This document shows, piece by piece, positions 17,447 to 26,163 of a DNA stretch of 64,000 bases. Under the pieces are notes generated by a model. The model was not told the origin of the DNA. It was given only the letters and a program-made list of their open reading frames with translations, and did no database searches. The first letter of the stretch is position 1. Each line of letters begins with the position of its first letter. Made by a program: the position numbers and the translations under genes. This DNA comes from JBAOHV01 sp963714875 (GTDB taxonomy: Bacteria > Actinomycetota > Acidimicrobiia > Acidimicrobiales > Microtrichaceae). Location: positions 186,001 to 250,000 of the forward strand of contig CAVQQI010000010.1 in NCBI GenBank assembly GCA_963714875.1. Reading direction: 5' to 3'.

Positions 17447-17977
17447 TCAGGTCGGGCAGCGTCCCAGGAGGAACCCGCCGAGCAGTCGCAGCAGTCGGCC
17501 CCGCTCGTCGTCCCACTCCAGCCGGGGCTCCCGCCAGCAGAGGTGCAGCGCCCCGATCGGTCGCTCGCGCTCCAGTATCGGCAGGTGCAGACACGACCGG
17601 GTGCCCAGCTCGCCGAGCGTTCTGGTCCCGGTCGACGTGCTGCGCAATCCCGTGGCGTCGGTGACCAGCAGGAACCGGCTGGGATTGACCGGCGCCAGCC
17701 CCCACGGGAACCAGCTGAGGGGTTCCGCCACGGCGGGGCCGCGGGTCCGCGACGGCCTGGCCGCGACCTCGACCGCCGAGGTGCCCCGGGTGGCGAACAG
17801 GCGGCACTCGTCGGCCCACGACGCGTTGCGGACCAGGTCCAGGCCTTCGTGCAGCACACGCTGCGGACCCCAGTCGTCGGCGTGTGCCGACAGCCGTTGG
17901 AACGCGGAGGACAACCCCGGCATCGCAGGTGGTCGAGGCGCGGGCGCGCGTGGCGGAGTCGCCGGCGGCACGGTCAT
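17447..17977 (-). CDS. GAF-domain-like sensory protein
   Basis: ATG 17977 opens a 176-residue protein: a Pro/Ala-rich N-terminus, a helix (GLSSAFQRLSAHADDWGPQRVLHEGLDLV), then a compact alpha/beta region ending RSCLHLPILERERPIGALHLCWREPR and DDERGRLLRLLGGFLLG. The strand order and the LPI..R.R.IGALHL motif resemble GAF domains that bind small ligands. There is no output domain. It is convergent with the permease, with stops only 4 nt apart. A longer in-frame upstream extension runs antisense to the peptidase and is not used. Confidence 0.65.
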   Translation of the reverse strand: MTVPPATPPRAPAPRPPAMPGLSSAFQRLSAHADDWGPQRVLHEGLDLVRNASWADECRLFATRGTSAVEVAARPSRTRGPAVAEPLSWFPWGLAPVNPSRFLLVTDATGLRSTSTGTRTLGELGTRSCLHLPILERERPIGALHLCWREPRLEWDDERGRLLRLLGGFLLGRCPT

Positions 17978-18133
17978 GGGTGGCAGACCGATCCCGCTCG
18001 CTCGACGTCGGTTGTCGTCCTCACACGGTCCCGCCCTGCTCCAGTTCTGTTCGGGCGCCCCGCGACGCCCCTGCTGGAGTGGTCGGCCGGAGCGGTGCGC
18101 AACTGGAGAAGAGACCCGCGAGATGATGGTCGG

Positions 18134-19069
18134 GTGAGCGACCTGTATCCCGAGACCGACCACCGGATCACCCGCACGCTGGAGGTGTCGGGCGGCCACA
18201 CGCTGGTGGTGCACGAGTCGGGCAACCCCGACGGCAAGCCGGCGGTGGTCCTGCACGGCGGGCCCGGCGGGGGCTCGTCGCCGAGCCAGTACCGGTTCTT
18301 CGACCCTGACGCGTACCGCATCGTCCTGTTCGACCAGCGCGGCTGCGGTGCCAGCACCCCGTACGCCTCGGTGGAGCACAACACGACCTGGGATCTGGTG
18401 GCCGACATCGAGGCGATCCGCCAGCTGTCGGGCATCGACGAGTGGCTGGTGTTCGGCGGTTCGTGGGGTTCGGCGCTGGCGATGGCCTATGCGCAGACGC
18501 ACCCGGAGCGGGTCACCGAGCTGGTGCTGCGCGGGATCTTCATGCTCCGCCCCAGCGAGCTCCAGTTCTTCTACCAGGACGGCGCCTCGCACATCTTCCC
18601 GGACGCGTGGGAGGGCTACCTGGCGCCGATCCCCCCGGAGGAACGCGACGACCTCATCGGCGCCTACCACAGGCGTCTCTTCGGCGAGGACCGCGAGGAG
18701 TTGCTGCGCTGCGCGGCGGCCTGGTCGGAATGGGAGCGTGCCACGTGCATGCTCGATCCCGGCGCAGCCGGCACCGAGCCGCCCGAGCAGTACGAGGCGT
18801 TCGCCCGCATCGAGAACCACTACTTCGTCAACGGTGGCTTCTTCCGGACGCCGACCCAGTTGCTCGACGACGTCGAGCGCATCCGCCACATCCCGGCGAC
18901 GATCGTGCAGGGCCGCTACGACGTGGTGTGCCCGATGCGCTCGGCGTGGGATCTGCACCGGGTCTGGCCGGAGGCCGAACTGGTGGTCAACACCCGGGCG
19001 GGGCACTCGATGTTCGACCCCGAGAACGCCGCCGCGCTCGTCGCGGCGTGTGACCGCTTCCGCGTCTGA
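18134..19069 (+). CDS. pip: Proline iminopeptidase (alpha/beta hydrolase)
   Basis: Releases N-terminal proline from peptides. The fold markers are all present: oxyanion region LHGGPGGGSSPSQYRFFDP, FDQRGCGAS, nucleophile elbow FGGSWGSALAMAYA, a cap with the family's DAWEGYLAPIPPEER, the acid in QGRYDVVCP, and the catalytic His in RAGHSMFDP. Start GTG 18134 (VSDLYPETD) gives 311 residues, normal for the family. It diverges from the GAF gene. No Sec signal is seen, so the enzyme is cytoplasmic. Confidence 0.92.
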   Translation: MSDLYPETDHRITRTLEVSGGHTLVVHESGNPDGKPAVVLHGGPGGGSSPSQYRFFDPDAYRIVLFDQRGCGASTPYASVEHNTTWDLVADIEAIRQLSGIDEWLVFGGSWGSALAMAYAQTHPERVTELVLRGIFMLRPSELQFFYQDGASHIFPDAWEGYLAPIPPEERDDLIGAYHRRLFGEDREELLRCAAAWSEWERATCMLDPGAAGTEPPEQYEAFARIENHYFVNGGFFRTPTQLLDDVERIRHIPATIVQGRYDVVCPMRSAWDLHRVWPEAELVVNTRAGHSMFDPENAAALVAACDRFRV

Positions 19070-19102
19070 CCGGTCGACCGTGAGGGAGGGCAGAACTTCC
19101 CG

Positions 19103-19130
19103 TTGACAAATACCGATAAACCGGTAGGAA
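19103..19130 (+). promoter_or_regulatory. Promoter with palindromic operator for the TauE/SafE gene
   Basis: -35 TTGACA (19103-19108), 16 nt, and a -10 of TAGGAA (19125-19130), 9 nt before the ATG. The spacer contains an inverted repeat, TACCG-N6-CGGTA (19111-19126). It overlaps the promoter, so a bound repressor would block polymerase. The nearby Rrf2 regulator is the obvious candidate, by inference. Confidence 0.55.
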
Positions 19131-19139
19131 TTAGGGTCT

Positions 19140-20066
19140 ATGACGGACCTGTGGTTGATTGCACTCGCCGGATTCCTGGCGTCGATGGTGGACGGGGCGC
19201 TCGGCATGGGATTCGGGCCCACGTCGGCCTCCATCCTGTTGGGCTCGGGTCTGACGCCGGCGGCGACCGCTGCCACGGTGAACATCGCCAAGATCGCATC
19301 CGGGCTGGCTGCCGGGGTGTCGCACTGGCGCTTCAAGAACATCGACCGTGAGCTGGTGATCCGCCTGGCGGTGCCCGGCGCCATCGGCGCGGCGGTCGGC
19401 ACCGCGATCCTGGCGACCGTGGACAGCTCGGTCCTTCGACCGGCGCTCGCGTTGCTGCTGTTGGGCGTGGGGCTGCGCATCATGGTCCGGTTCAGCCGAC
19501 CGCTCGCAACGGTCGATGCGACCGGACTGTCGGCCCGCGCACTGCAGGGCGTGAACCTGCGGGGAGTGGAGGTTGCGGGTGCCGCCGGGGGACTGACCAA
19601 CGGCCTGGTCGGCACGTGGGGTCCCGTGGTGACACCCTTCCTGCTGCACCGTGGACTGCACCCCCGCTTCGCGGTCGGTTCGGTGAACACTGCCGAGGTT
19701 GCCGTTGCCGTCGTCTCGGTCGGGGCGATGGTCAGCGCCGGAGGTGCACCGGGACTCTCGCCGGGCATCGTGGCGGCGATGCTGGTCGGGGGCGTGGCAG
19801 GTGCCCCGCTCGCGGCCTACGTGGTCCGCTTCCTACCTCCTCGGATCCTCGGCCTCGCCGTCGCGGGCCTGCTGCTCATCACCCAGACGCGAGAGCTGGT
19901 CACGGCGGGATGGCTGCCCGAGGCCCGCTGGGCCCTCTACGGCGTCATCGCCGGCGCAGTGCTGGGAGCGGCGCTGCGACCGCGCGGGTCCACGTGGTGG
20001 GCCCGGCGGACGGCGTCGACCGACGAAACGAACGCGCCCTCGGGAACTGCGGGCAACGCCGGGTAG
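19140..20066 (+). CDS. TauE/SafE family sulfite/sulfonate exporter
   Basis: A 308-residue membrane protein with about eight hydrophobic helices in two repeats, each with the family's Gly-rich motif (DGALGMGFGPTSASILLGSG; GGLTNGLVGTWGPVVTPFLLH). TauE/SafE proteins move sulfite, sulfonates or sulfoacetate across the membrane. The ATG is preceded directly by a strong promoter with a palindrome in its spacer, so the mRNA is probably leaderless. It is convergent with an Rrf2-type regulator 45 nt away, which fits regulation by sulfur status. Confidence 0.88.
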   Translation: MTDLWLIALAGFLASMVDGALGMGFGPTSASILLGSGLTPAATAATVNIAKIASGLAAGVSHWRFKNIDRELVIRLAVPGAIGAAVGTAILATVDSSVLRPALALLLLGVGLRIMVRFSRPLATVDATGLSARALQGVNLRGVEVAGAAGGLTNGLVGTWGPVVTPFLLHRGLHPRFAVGSVNTAEVAVAVVSVGAMVSAGGAPGLSPGIVAAMLVGGVAGAPLAAYVVRFLPPRILGLAVAGLLLITQTRELVTAGWLPEARWALYGVIAGAVLGAALRPRGSTWWARRTASTDETNAPSGTAGNAG

Positions 20067-20110
20067 CACCGGCGCGCTGGGGGGCTGCTGGGTGAGCGGG
20101 ATCTGCCCGA

Positions 20111-20566
20111 TCAGCGAGGCTGCCAGGAGTCGGGCTCGGCGACGAGTGACTCGACCTCGGAGGGCAACTCGCCGCTGAGCACATCGGCGATCGTGACCGA
20201 CTCCATCACGGACCGGACCGCCGCACGCAGGCCGACCCACAGGTCGGCCAGGTGTTCGCTGTTGCCCTCGTAGGTGACCGCCTCGGGGCGTTGGCCCTGC
20301 ACCAGCGCCAGTGGGCCGTCGACCGCTCGGGAGATCTCCGCGATGGTGATGCTGCCCGGATCACGAGACAGGGAGTAGCCGCCGCTGGCCCCCCGGTGAC
20401 CCGAGATGAACCCTGCCTGACGCAGTTGCGACAGCACCGCTTCCAGGTAGCGCGGTGGGATGTCCTGGGCCTCGGCCAGCTCGTCGCGCGTGACGCGACC
20501 GTCGTCGTCGGCAGCGAGCTCCAACAGCGCCCGGATCGCGTAGTCCACCTTCGCCGTCACCTGCAT
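20111..20566 (-). CDS. Rrf2 family transcriptional regulator (CymR-like)
   Basis: The Rrf2 winged helix is clear: VTAKVDYAIRALLELA, RDELAEAQDIPPRYLEAVLSQL, GFISGHRGASGGYSLSRDP and ITIAEISRAVDGPL. The protein has no cysteine, so it cannot bind an Fe-S cluster as IscR, NsrR or RsrR do; this is like CymR, which senses sulfur state through a partner protein. GGAG precedes ATG 20566. Its position beside a TauE/SafE gene with a palindrome in its promoter suggests it controls that gene, but no binding evidence exists here. Confidence 0.85.
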   Translation of the reverse strand: MQVTAKVDYAIRALLELAADDDGRVTRDELAEAQDIPPRYLEAVLSQLRQAGFISGHRGASGGYSLSRDPGSITIAEISRAVDGPLALVQGQRPEAVTYEGNSEHLADLWVGLRAAVRSVMESVTIADVLSGELPSEVESLVAEPDSWQPR

Positions 20567-20679
20567 CGCTCCATCGTCGCATCTGGAGCCGGCAGCACAC
20601 GCCCGCGGCCGTCAGGCGGACACGGCTGTGGGCATCGGATGGGCACGCCAACGGCCGCCGGTAGGGGGTGACGAGCCAC

Positions 20680-21582
20680 TCAGGCGGGGCGTTGGGGCCA
20701 GACGATCTCCACCACGAGACCGATGTGGTCGCTCGCCATCACCCCGGTGATCGACTCGTGGAAGGCGAGCTCGGCCGACAGCACCCGACCGGCGTCGTCC
20801 ACCCGGTGGAACGGGTCGCCGACGAAGACGTAGTCGATCCGCTTGCGGGGCACGTTGAGTGACGCGGCGATCGGGTGGGTGCGCCACTGCTGGGTCCACC
20901 CCGGGGTCTCGTCGCCCGCGACCCGCCAGGCGTCCTGGAAGTAGGTCCGCCGACCGGCCAGGTCGCACAGCGAGGTCAGGAAGCGGATCTCGTCGCTCTC
21001 GGGCTCGGCGTTGAAGTCGCCGCACAGGATCGGCGGAACCGCCGTGCGCGGGCGCCGGGTCGCGAGCGCGCCGTCCAGGTCGCCGCGCACCTCTCGGATG
21101 TGCTCGTCGATCGCCAGGACCTGCACGCGACGGTGATGCGCGTGCAGTGGCGCGGACGCCAGGTGGCAGCTGAACAGGTCGAGCCCGGCGGTGCGGGCAT
21201 GCGCCAGCTCCCACGGCACCAGCGCGGGGAACCGGTCGGTGTCGTCATGCGCGACCGGCAGGAGCAGGTCGTTCGACGAGTCGATCGGCCAGCGCGACAG
21301 GATCGCCGAGCCGAACAGCAGATCGGCACCGGGCCACAGGTCCTGGGAGAACGGCCCGCCGAAGTAGTGCAGGTGCCAGCCCTGCTCGGGCAACTGCTCG
21401 ACGATCCACCGGGCGGTGTTGGTACCGGGTTCGCCGATGCGTTCCCAGATCTCCTGGAGGCACACGACGTCGGGGTCGAGGCGCCGCAGCCAGGCGACGA
21501 TCTCGTGGCGGCGATCCTCCCAGCCGTGCTCCAACAGCGTGCCGGCGTTGAGCGTCACCACCCGGAGCGTCGGCGTCGTCAT
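20680..21582 (-). CDS. Endonuclease/exonuclease/phosphatase family hydrolase
   Basis: A 300-residue EEP-fold enzyme. Conserved metal and catalytic residues: LNAGTLL (Asn), DVVCLQEIWER (Glu), SCHLASAPLHAHHR, the ILCGDFNAEPES motif (Asp/Asn), IDYVFVGD and ASDHIGLVVEI (terminal Asp-His). The family includes DNases, sphingomyelinases and phosphodiesterases; the substrate cannot be read. No signal peptide, so cytoplasmic. A TACGGT box lies 7 nt before the ATG, suggesting a leaderless mRNA. Confidence 0.85.
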   Translation of the reverse strand: MTTPTLRVVTLNAGTLLEHGWEDRRHEIVAWLRRLDPDVVCLQEIWERIGEPGTNTARWIVEQLPEQGWHLHYFGGPFSQDLWPGADLLFGSAILSRWPIDSSNDLLLPVAHDDTDRFPALVPWELAHARTAGLDLFSCHLASAPLHAHHRRVQVLAIDEHIREVRGDLDGALATRRPRTAVPPILCGDFNAEPESDEIRFLTSLCDLAGRRTYFQDAWRVAGDETPGWTQQWRTHPIAASLNVPRKRIDYVFVGDPFHRVDDAGRVLSAELAFHESITGVMASDHIGLVVEIVWPQRPA

Positions 21583-21618
21583 CGATCGGACCGTAGCGCG
21601 CCCCGCGGCAACTGCGGA

Positions 21619-22350
21619 CTAGAGCGGGATGAGCTCGAACGTGGTGGCCAGTTCCACGCCGAGCGCGGGGCCGGCAGCCTCGGCCATGCCGCGCAGGAAC
21701 GGCTCGACGTCCTTGCCGGTGGTGCCGTCGGGTAGCGCATCCAGGTACACACGGTGCTGTTCGAGCGAGGCGACACCGGCGTCGATCGAGTCGGTGATGT
21801 CCACCCCGTGCGTCGACTGCGGAGAGCCCCCGAACAGCACGAACCGCACGCCGGGCCAGGGCTCCAGCCCCGCCTCGATCTGGTCGGTGAACAGCCACCG
21901 GTTCCCGGCGTCACGTGCCGCGTCCAACAGGGCTGCGCCCACGTGGCGGTGGTCCGCGTGGTTCCACCCCGAGCCGCCGAAGCTCTCCCGGAAGTTGATG
22001 CTGACCAGCACGTCGGGTCGGTAGCGGCGGATCAGGGCTGCCAGGTCCCGTCGCAGTGCCACGTCCGCCTGGACGAGCCCGTCGGGGTGGCCCATGAACT
22101 CCACGTCCGCGACGCCGACCTCGGCCGCGGAGGCGATCTCCTCGCCTCGGCGCAGCGGGCGGGCCTCGTCGGGCGACATGCCGTCGATCCCCGCCTCGCC
22201 GTCGGTCACCATGGCGTAGGCGACCTGCTTGCCCTGCCGGGTCCAACGGGCGACCGCCGAGGCCGTGCCGTACTCCAGGTCGTCGGGGTGGGCCACGACG
22301 GCGAGCGCCCGGGTCCAGTCTTCGGGAACGGGTTCCAGTCGAGGTGCCAT
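21619..22350 (-). CDS. LmbE/PIG-L family deacetylase
   Basis: A zinc-dependent deacetylase of N-acetylglucosaminyl or related groups. The zinc-binding motif is LAVVAHPDDLEYG, with the second site GWNHADHRHVGAALLDAARD and the family motif VEFMGHPDG. The relatives MshB and Mca act in mycothiol metabolism. ATG 22350 gives 243 residues; the much longer open frame upstream merges with doxX in another context and is not used. A CAGACT box sits 6 nt upstream. The role in mycothiol is a family-level possibility only. Confidence 0.88.
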   Translation of the reverse strand: MAPRLEPVPEDWTRALAVVAHPDDLEYGTASAVARWTRQGKQVAYAMVTDGEAGIDGMSPDEARPLRRGEEIASAAEVGVADVEFMGHPDGLVQADVALRRDLAALIRRYRPDVLVSINFRESFGGSGWNHADHRHVGAALLDAARDAGNRWLFTDQIEAGLEPWPGVRFVLFGGSPQSTHGVDITDSIDAGVASLEQHRVYLDALPDGTTGKDVEPFLRGMAEAAGPALGVELATTFELIPL

Positions 22351-22388
22351 CGACGCAGTCTGGCAGCTGAGGCCCTCAGCTGGAGCGG

Positions 22389-22911
22389 TCAGGCGTCCTT
22401 GGCCGGCGGCCGGTAGAACGCGGCCAGGGTGAAGATGCCGGCGCCCAGACCGAGCACGGCGGAGATCGCAGCGCCGGTCCAGCCGTCGTTCAGCGTGTCG
22501 CTCAGACCCAACGCGCTCGTCGAGGGACCACTGGCCGGGGCCGAGCGCGCCGATCGCGAAGCACAGTGTTCCCAGCACGAGCACGTACTCGATGCCCTCC
22601 TTGGTGATCAGGAAGGCGTGACGGTGCACGGTCCACCCGGCGACGACCATCAGGCCGATGACGCCGGCGGCGGCGAACGGGGTGAGCAGGCCGACCAGGA
22701 GCAGCGCACCGGTGCCCATCTCGGTCAGCGCGGCAGCGTAGGCGTGCACCTTGCCGTTGGGCTTCATGCCCATCGAGTCGAACCACCGGGCGGTGCCGGC
22801 GATCTTTCCGCCCTTGAACATCTTGTTGTAGCCGTGCCAGAAGATCGTGGGTCCGGCGACGATCCGCAGGATCGCCAGGATGGTGTCGAACTGGGTCGCG
22901 GTGAGGTTCAT
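22389..22911 (-). CDS. DoxX family membrane protein, frameshifted near the C-terminus
   Basis: A four-helix DoxX-type protein: FDTILAILRIVAGPTIFWHGYNK, ARWFDSMGMKPN, AYAAALTEMGTGALLLVGLLTPFAAAGVIG, and EYVLVLGTLCFAIGALGPGQWSLDERVG. After SLDERV the frame breaks at an extra A (T on the coding strand) at 22510-22511. Removing it restores a continuous ending GLSDTLNDGWTGAAISAVLGLG to KDA at 22389. DoxX proteins are linked to redox and sulfur chemistry at the membrane; the exact role is unknown. The start has no strong ribosome binding site. Confidence 0.8.
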
Positions 22912-23029
22912 CCGCGCCGATGGTAGGCGGCCTGCCGGCGCCGCCGGTTCTGGGCGGCACCGCTGAGCCTCGGCGGGTCTGGTGCCACCCGGAACCTCGA
23001 GTGGGAGCGGCGGCGGTGGTCGGGGGCGC

Positions 23030-24430
23030 TCAGCGCGACGGGTGCGAGGGGCGGGGGAGCCGGACCTCGACCACCAGTCCGTCCCCTTCATCGGGGGCGA
23101 GCAGGGCGACCGAGCCGCCGGAGACCGCCGCCAGCTCGGCGACGATGGCCAGCCCCAGACCGGTACCACCCGCAGGCGCACCGGGGGCTCTCCAGAACCG
23201 GTCGGTGGCACGGGCACGGTCGACCTCCGACATCCCCGGACCGTGGTCGCGGACGGCGACGCACACCTGGTCGCCGTGTTCGGCCACCCGCACCTGTACG
23301 GCGCTGCCCGGCGGCGCGACCGAGAGCGCGTTGTCGATCAGGTTGTCCAGCATCTGCTCCAGGCCGCCGGCGACGACCCGGACAGGAGCGTCCCCCGTGG
23401 CCTCCAGGTCCAGGGTCACGTCGTGCTCGTCGGCCAGCGGGCTCCACCGCAGGGCCGCTGTCCGCGCGATCGCGACGGCATCGACGGTGCCGACCGAGGT
23501 GGTCGTCTCGCTGCGTGCCAGGGCGAGCAGCCCTTCGACCATGTGCCCCAGCCGCTCCAGCTCGGTGTCGATCGCCCGGAGGTCGTCCTGCGCTGCATCG
23601 GGATCGACATCGGGTCCGAGTGCGGTGTCCTCCAGTGACTCGATCCGCAGTCGGAGCGCGGTGAGCGGCGTGCGCAGTTGGTGCGAGGCGTCCGCGACGA
23701 AGTCGCGCTGCGACCGCACCAGGGCCTCGAGTCGGGCTGCCATGTCGTTGAACGTGTCGGCCAGGTGCCGCAGTTCGGGCGGGCCGTGGTCCACCTCGGC
23801 CCGCCCCGTCAGGTCGCCATCGGCGAGTCGCCGGGCGCCGTCCTCGAGCTGCTGGACCGGTCCGACCGCCCACCTGGCGACCAACCAGCCCAACGACGCT
23901 GCGCCGACCAGCACGAAGACCGAGAGCGCGCCCAGCCGCAGCCAGTTGTCGCGCACCTGTCGACGGACCGAGTCGGTGGGGTAGCTCACCCGCACCGCGC
24001 CGTTGAGCACCCCGTCGGAGGAGATGGGCACCGCCACGTAGGCGAGCTCCTCGCCCAGGGTCTCGGAACGACGGATGCCCGCTGCCTGGGTTCCGCCCAG
24101 GGCGGTGTCGAACTCGGGCCGGGTGGAGAAGTCCCGGGGGCCGTCGTCGGGTCGATCGGTGTCGACGACGCTGATGCCTTATGCGTCGGTGACGACCACA
24201 CGCCCACCGGACTGGTCGGCGTAGCGGGCCCCGATGGTCGCGACGGCCGCCCGGTCACCGGTCTCGACCCGCTCCTCCACCAGGCCGCCCAGCACACGGG
24301 CATCCCGCTCGACATCGGCGAGCAACCGGTCCTGCGCCCTGGCCGCATAGGTCAGTCCGAGTGGCAGTTCCACGACCACGAGCACGAACGCGGCGAGGAG
24401 CAGGTACGAGAGGATGAGCCGACGGGTCAC
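23030..24430 (-). CDS. Sensor histidine kinase, EnvZ/PhoR-type, with internal TAA stop
   Basis: GTG 24430 overlaps the response regulator stop (GTGA). Order: membrane helix (LILSYLLLAAFVLVVVELPLG), sensor region, second helix (LGALSVFVLVGAASLGWLVA), HAMP, HisKA with H-box FVADASHQLRTPL, then HATPase (DNLIDNALSVAPP, DHGPGMSEVDRAR, GGTGLGLAIVAELAAVSGG). A TAA at 24181-24179 interrupts the sensor region in frame (VVVTDA-stop-GISVVDTD). A CAA-to-TAA change would explain it, as everything before and after stays in one frame. It is either a null allele or a sequence error. Confidence 0.85.
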
Positions 24431-25143
24431 GTGCCGTTCGCAGGCGACTCGCCCGCACCCGGGGCAGGGCCGGGGTCGGGATCGGCCGGGCCGGTGACGA
24501 GCTTGAACCCGACGCCACGAACCGCCTGGATCCACTCGGGGTGACCGAGCTTGCGGCGCAGCGAGGCCACGTGGACGTCGAGGGTCTTGGACGAGCCGTA
24601 CCAGTTGGTGTCCCAGACCTCTTCGAGGATGTTGCGACGGGTCAGTGCCGCGCCGGGTTCTGCAGCGAGGTGGGCCAGCAGGTCGAACTCCTTGGGCGTG
24701 AGCTCGACGGTCCGGTCCTCGACGTGCACCTCGTGGGTCCGCAGGTCCACGACCAGCGGACCCACCTCGAGTCGCTGTCGCACCGGCTCGCCGCCGGCTC
24801 GACGGGACACCGCCCGGATTCGAGCGATCAACTCCCGCAGGCCGAACGGCTTGACCACGTAATCGTCTGCGCCGACCTCCAGCAGCATGACGCGGTCCAC
24901 CTCGTCCGACCGGGCGCTGACCACGATGATGGGCACGTCGCACCGCTGCCGGAGCTGACGGCACACCTCCGAACCGTCCAGGTCCGGCAGGCCCAGGTCC
25001 AGCAGGACCAGGTCCGCGCCGTCCACCGCTCCGAGCGCCGCATGGCCGGTTCGCACCAGCGTCGGTTCGAAGCCGTTGCGCACCAGGCCGGCCACCAGGG
25101 GTTCTGCGATTGCCGGATCGTCCTCCACCACCAGGATCTTCAC
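24427..25143 (-). CDS. OmpR/PhoB family response regulator
   Basis: The receiver domain has the acidic pair VVEDDPAIAEP, phospho-acceptor Asp in LVLLDLGLPDLDG, and conserved Ser and Lys (VVSARSDE, YVVKPFG). The C-terminal winged helix follows (VELTPKEFDLLAHLAAEPG, NWYGSSKTLDVHVASLRRKLG, IQAVRGVGFKLV). The gene starts GTG and is coupled to its kinase. It is divergent from the D/H-rich secreted protein and ApbE operon, about 100 nt away, which is the likely target by position. Confidence 0.93.
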   Translation of the reverse strand: MKILVVEDDPAIAEPLVAGLVRNGFEPTLVRTGHAALGAVDGADLVLLDLGLPDLDGSEVCRQLRQRCDVPIIVVSARSDEVDRVMLLEVGADDYVVKPFGLRELIARIRAVSRRAGGEPVRQRLEVGPLVVDLRTHEVHVEDRTVELTPKEFDLLAHLAAEPGAALTRRNILEEVWDTNWYGSSKTLDVHVASLRRKLGHPEWIQAVRGVGFKLVTGPADPDPGPAPGAGESPANGT

Positions 25144-25234
25144 GACGCTCAGGGTTCCACACCCGGCGTGGCAGAGGATCGAACCTTCACCAAACCCTTA
25201 CTCCCCACGGGACGTCCCCTTGATGGGGGTTCCG

Positions 25235-25240
25235 TACCGT
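25235..25240 (+). promoter_or_regulatory. -10 box of the D/H-rich protein gene (leaderless)
   Basis: TACCGT ends 7 nt before ATG 25248. Just upstream lies CCCC-TTGAT-GGGG, a small inverted repeat that could be part of an operator for the divergent response regulator. Confidence 0.4.
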
Positions 25241-25247
25241 TGAGCCC

Positions 25248-25685
25248 ATGACCACGACACCCAACACCACCCGCAAACTCGCCGCCGGCGTCGCCGCTGT
25301 CGTGCTGACGCTCTCCGCCGCCGGCGCTGCCGTTGCGGTCAACATCAGCGACTCGGGCGTGGAATCCCCCGCAGGGAAGCTCGCTGCCACCGAACCGGTG
25401 AGCAGCTCCGAGTCGGCTCCCACTGCGACCCCCTCGACGATCTACGTCGACATCACCGTGCCGGCGCCCCAGGACCCGGCCGGGTCCGCGTCGCAGCAGC
25501 AGTCCGCGGCAACGCCTGCGGCGCCGGAAGTGGGACCGGTCACGACCGCAGCGTCGTCGACCTCTTCCTACGACGACGATCACGACGACGAGTCCGATGA
25601 CCATGGCGATGACCATGACGATGACGATGACCATGACGATGACCACGACGGTGACCACGAGGACGGTGCCGACGATGATGACTGA
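25248..25685 (+). CDS. Secreted Asp/His-rich protein, possible metal binder
   Basis: A 145-residue protein with an N-terminal signal sequence (TRKLAAGVAAVVLTLSAAGAAVAV), a Ser/Thr/Pro/Ala-rich linker, and a C-terminal tail of about 40 residues made almost only of Asp and His with some Glu and Gly. The tail arises from near-repeats of GATGACCAT at 25600-25680. Such tails bind divalent metals in other secreted proteins. As the first gene of a redox operon facing a two-component system, it may sequester or sense metal at the cell surface. No known family is recognised. Confidence 0.75.
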   Translation: MTTTPNTTRKLAAGVAAVVLTLSAAGAAVAVNISDSGVESPAGKLAATEPVSSSESAPTATPSTIYVDITVPAPQDPAGSASQQQSAATPAAPEVGPVTTAASSTSSYDDDHDDESDDHGDDHDDDDDHDDDHDGDHEDGADDDD

Positions 25686-26156
25686 CCAACCCTTCCCGAA
25701 CGAACCCCCGACCGCACCCCTTCCGGCGGCGACCGATCCGGTCGTGCGGGCACGGCCCACCCCGGCGGCAGGTCGTGGGCAGCGGGGAAGCCCACACGCC
25801 GCCGGCACCGCGCCGCCGGCTCCCGTCGGCTCGCCGCAGGGCTGGCGGCGGCCTCGGCCATCGGTCTCGTCGCAACGCTGGGCCTGGGTGCTCGGTCGGG
25901 TCAGGCCCAGGCCGCAGAGGCGGTGTCACCGGCGGCGGTTCCGTCCATGACGGTGCCGTCGACCACAGCGCCGGCACCCGTCGTGGTGATCCGCCGTACC
26001 TACATCCCCGTCGACGGCGGGGGCACCTCGACCGGTTCCGGCTCGACCGCGAGCGGTGCAACGGTCCGTCCATCGGCGCCGACCGCGCCCAGTGCTCCTC
26101 CGGTGACTGCGGCGCCACGCCAGTCCGCGCCGGTGACGCGGTCGAGCTCGAGCTGA
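25678..26156 (+). CDS. Membrane-anchored Thr/Pro-rich protein with an SGAT motif, frameshifted
   Basis: ATG 25678 overlaps the end of the D/H-rich gene. The first 25 residues (MTDQPFPNEPPTAPLPAATD) are in one frame. A shift near 25748 leads to KPTRRRHRAAGSRRLAAGL, a membrane helix (AAASAIGLVATLGLGA), and an extracytoplasmic Ala/Pro/Thr/Ser-rich tail ending at 26156. The tail contains STASGATV. ApbE enzymes flavinylate Thr in [ST]GA[TS] sites, though the usual Asp three residues before is absent here. It lies directly before apbE, so it is a conceivable flavin acceptor, which is speculative. Confidence 0.55.
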
Positions 26157-26163
26157 GGGTCTG

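Noticed and set aside
15868..17859. 663-codon minus-strand open frame across the AI-2E permease
   Set aside because: It is antisense to a clear membrane protein family and has the same His/Gln/Arg/Asp composition as other shadow frames; no domain is recognisable.
25600..25680. DNA tandem repeat or regulatory array (GATGACCAT units)
   Set aside because: It lies inside an open frame with a signal peptide and encodes an Asp/His tail, so coding explains it.
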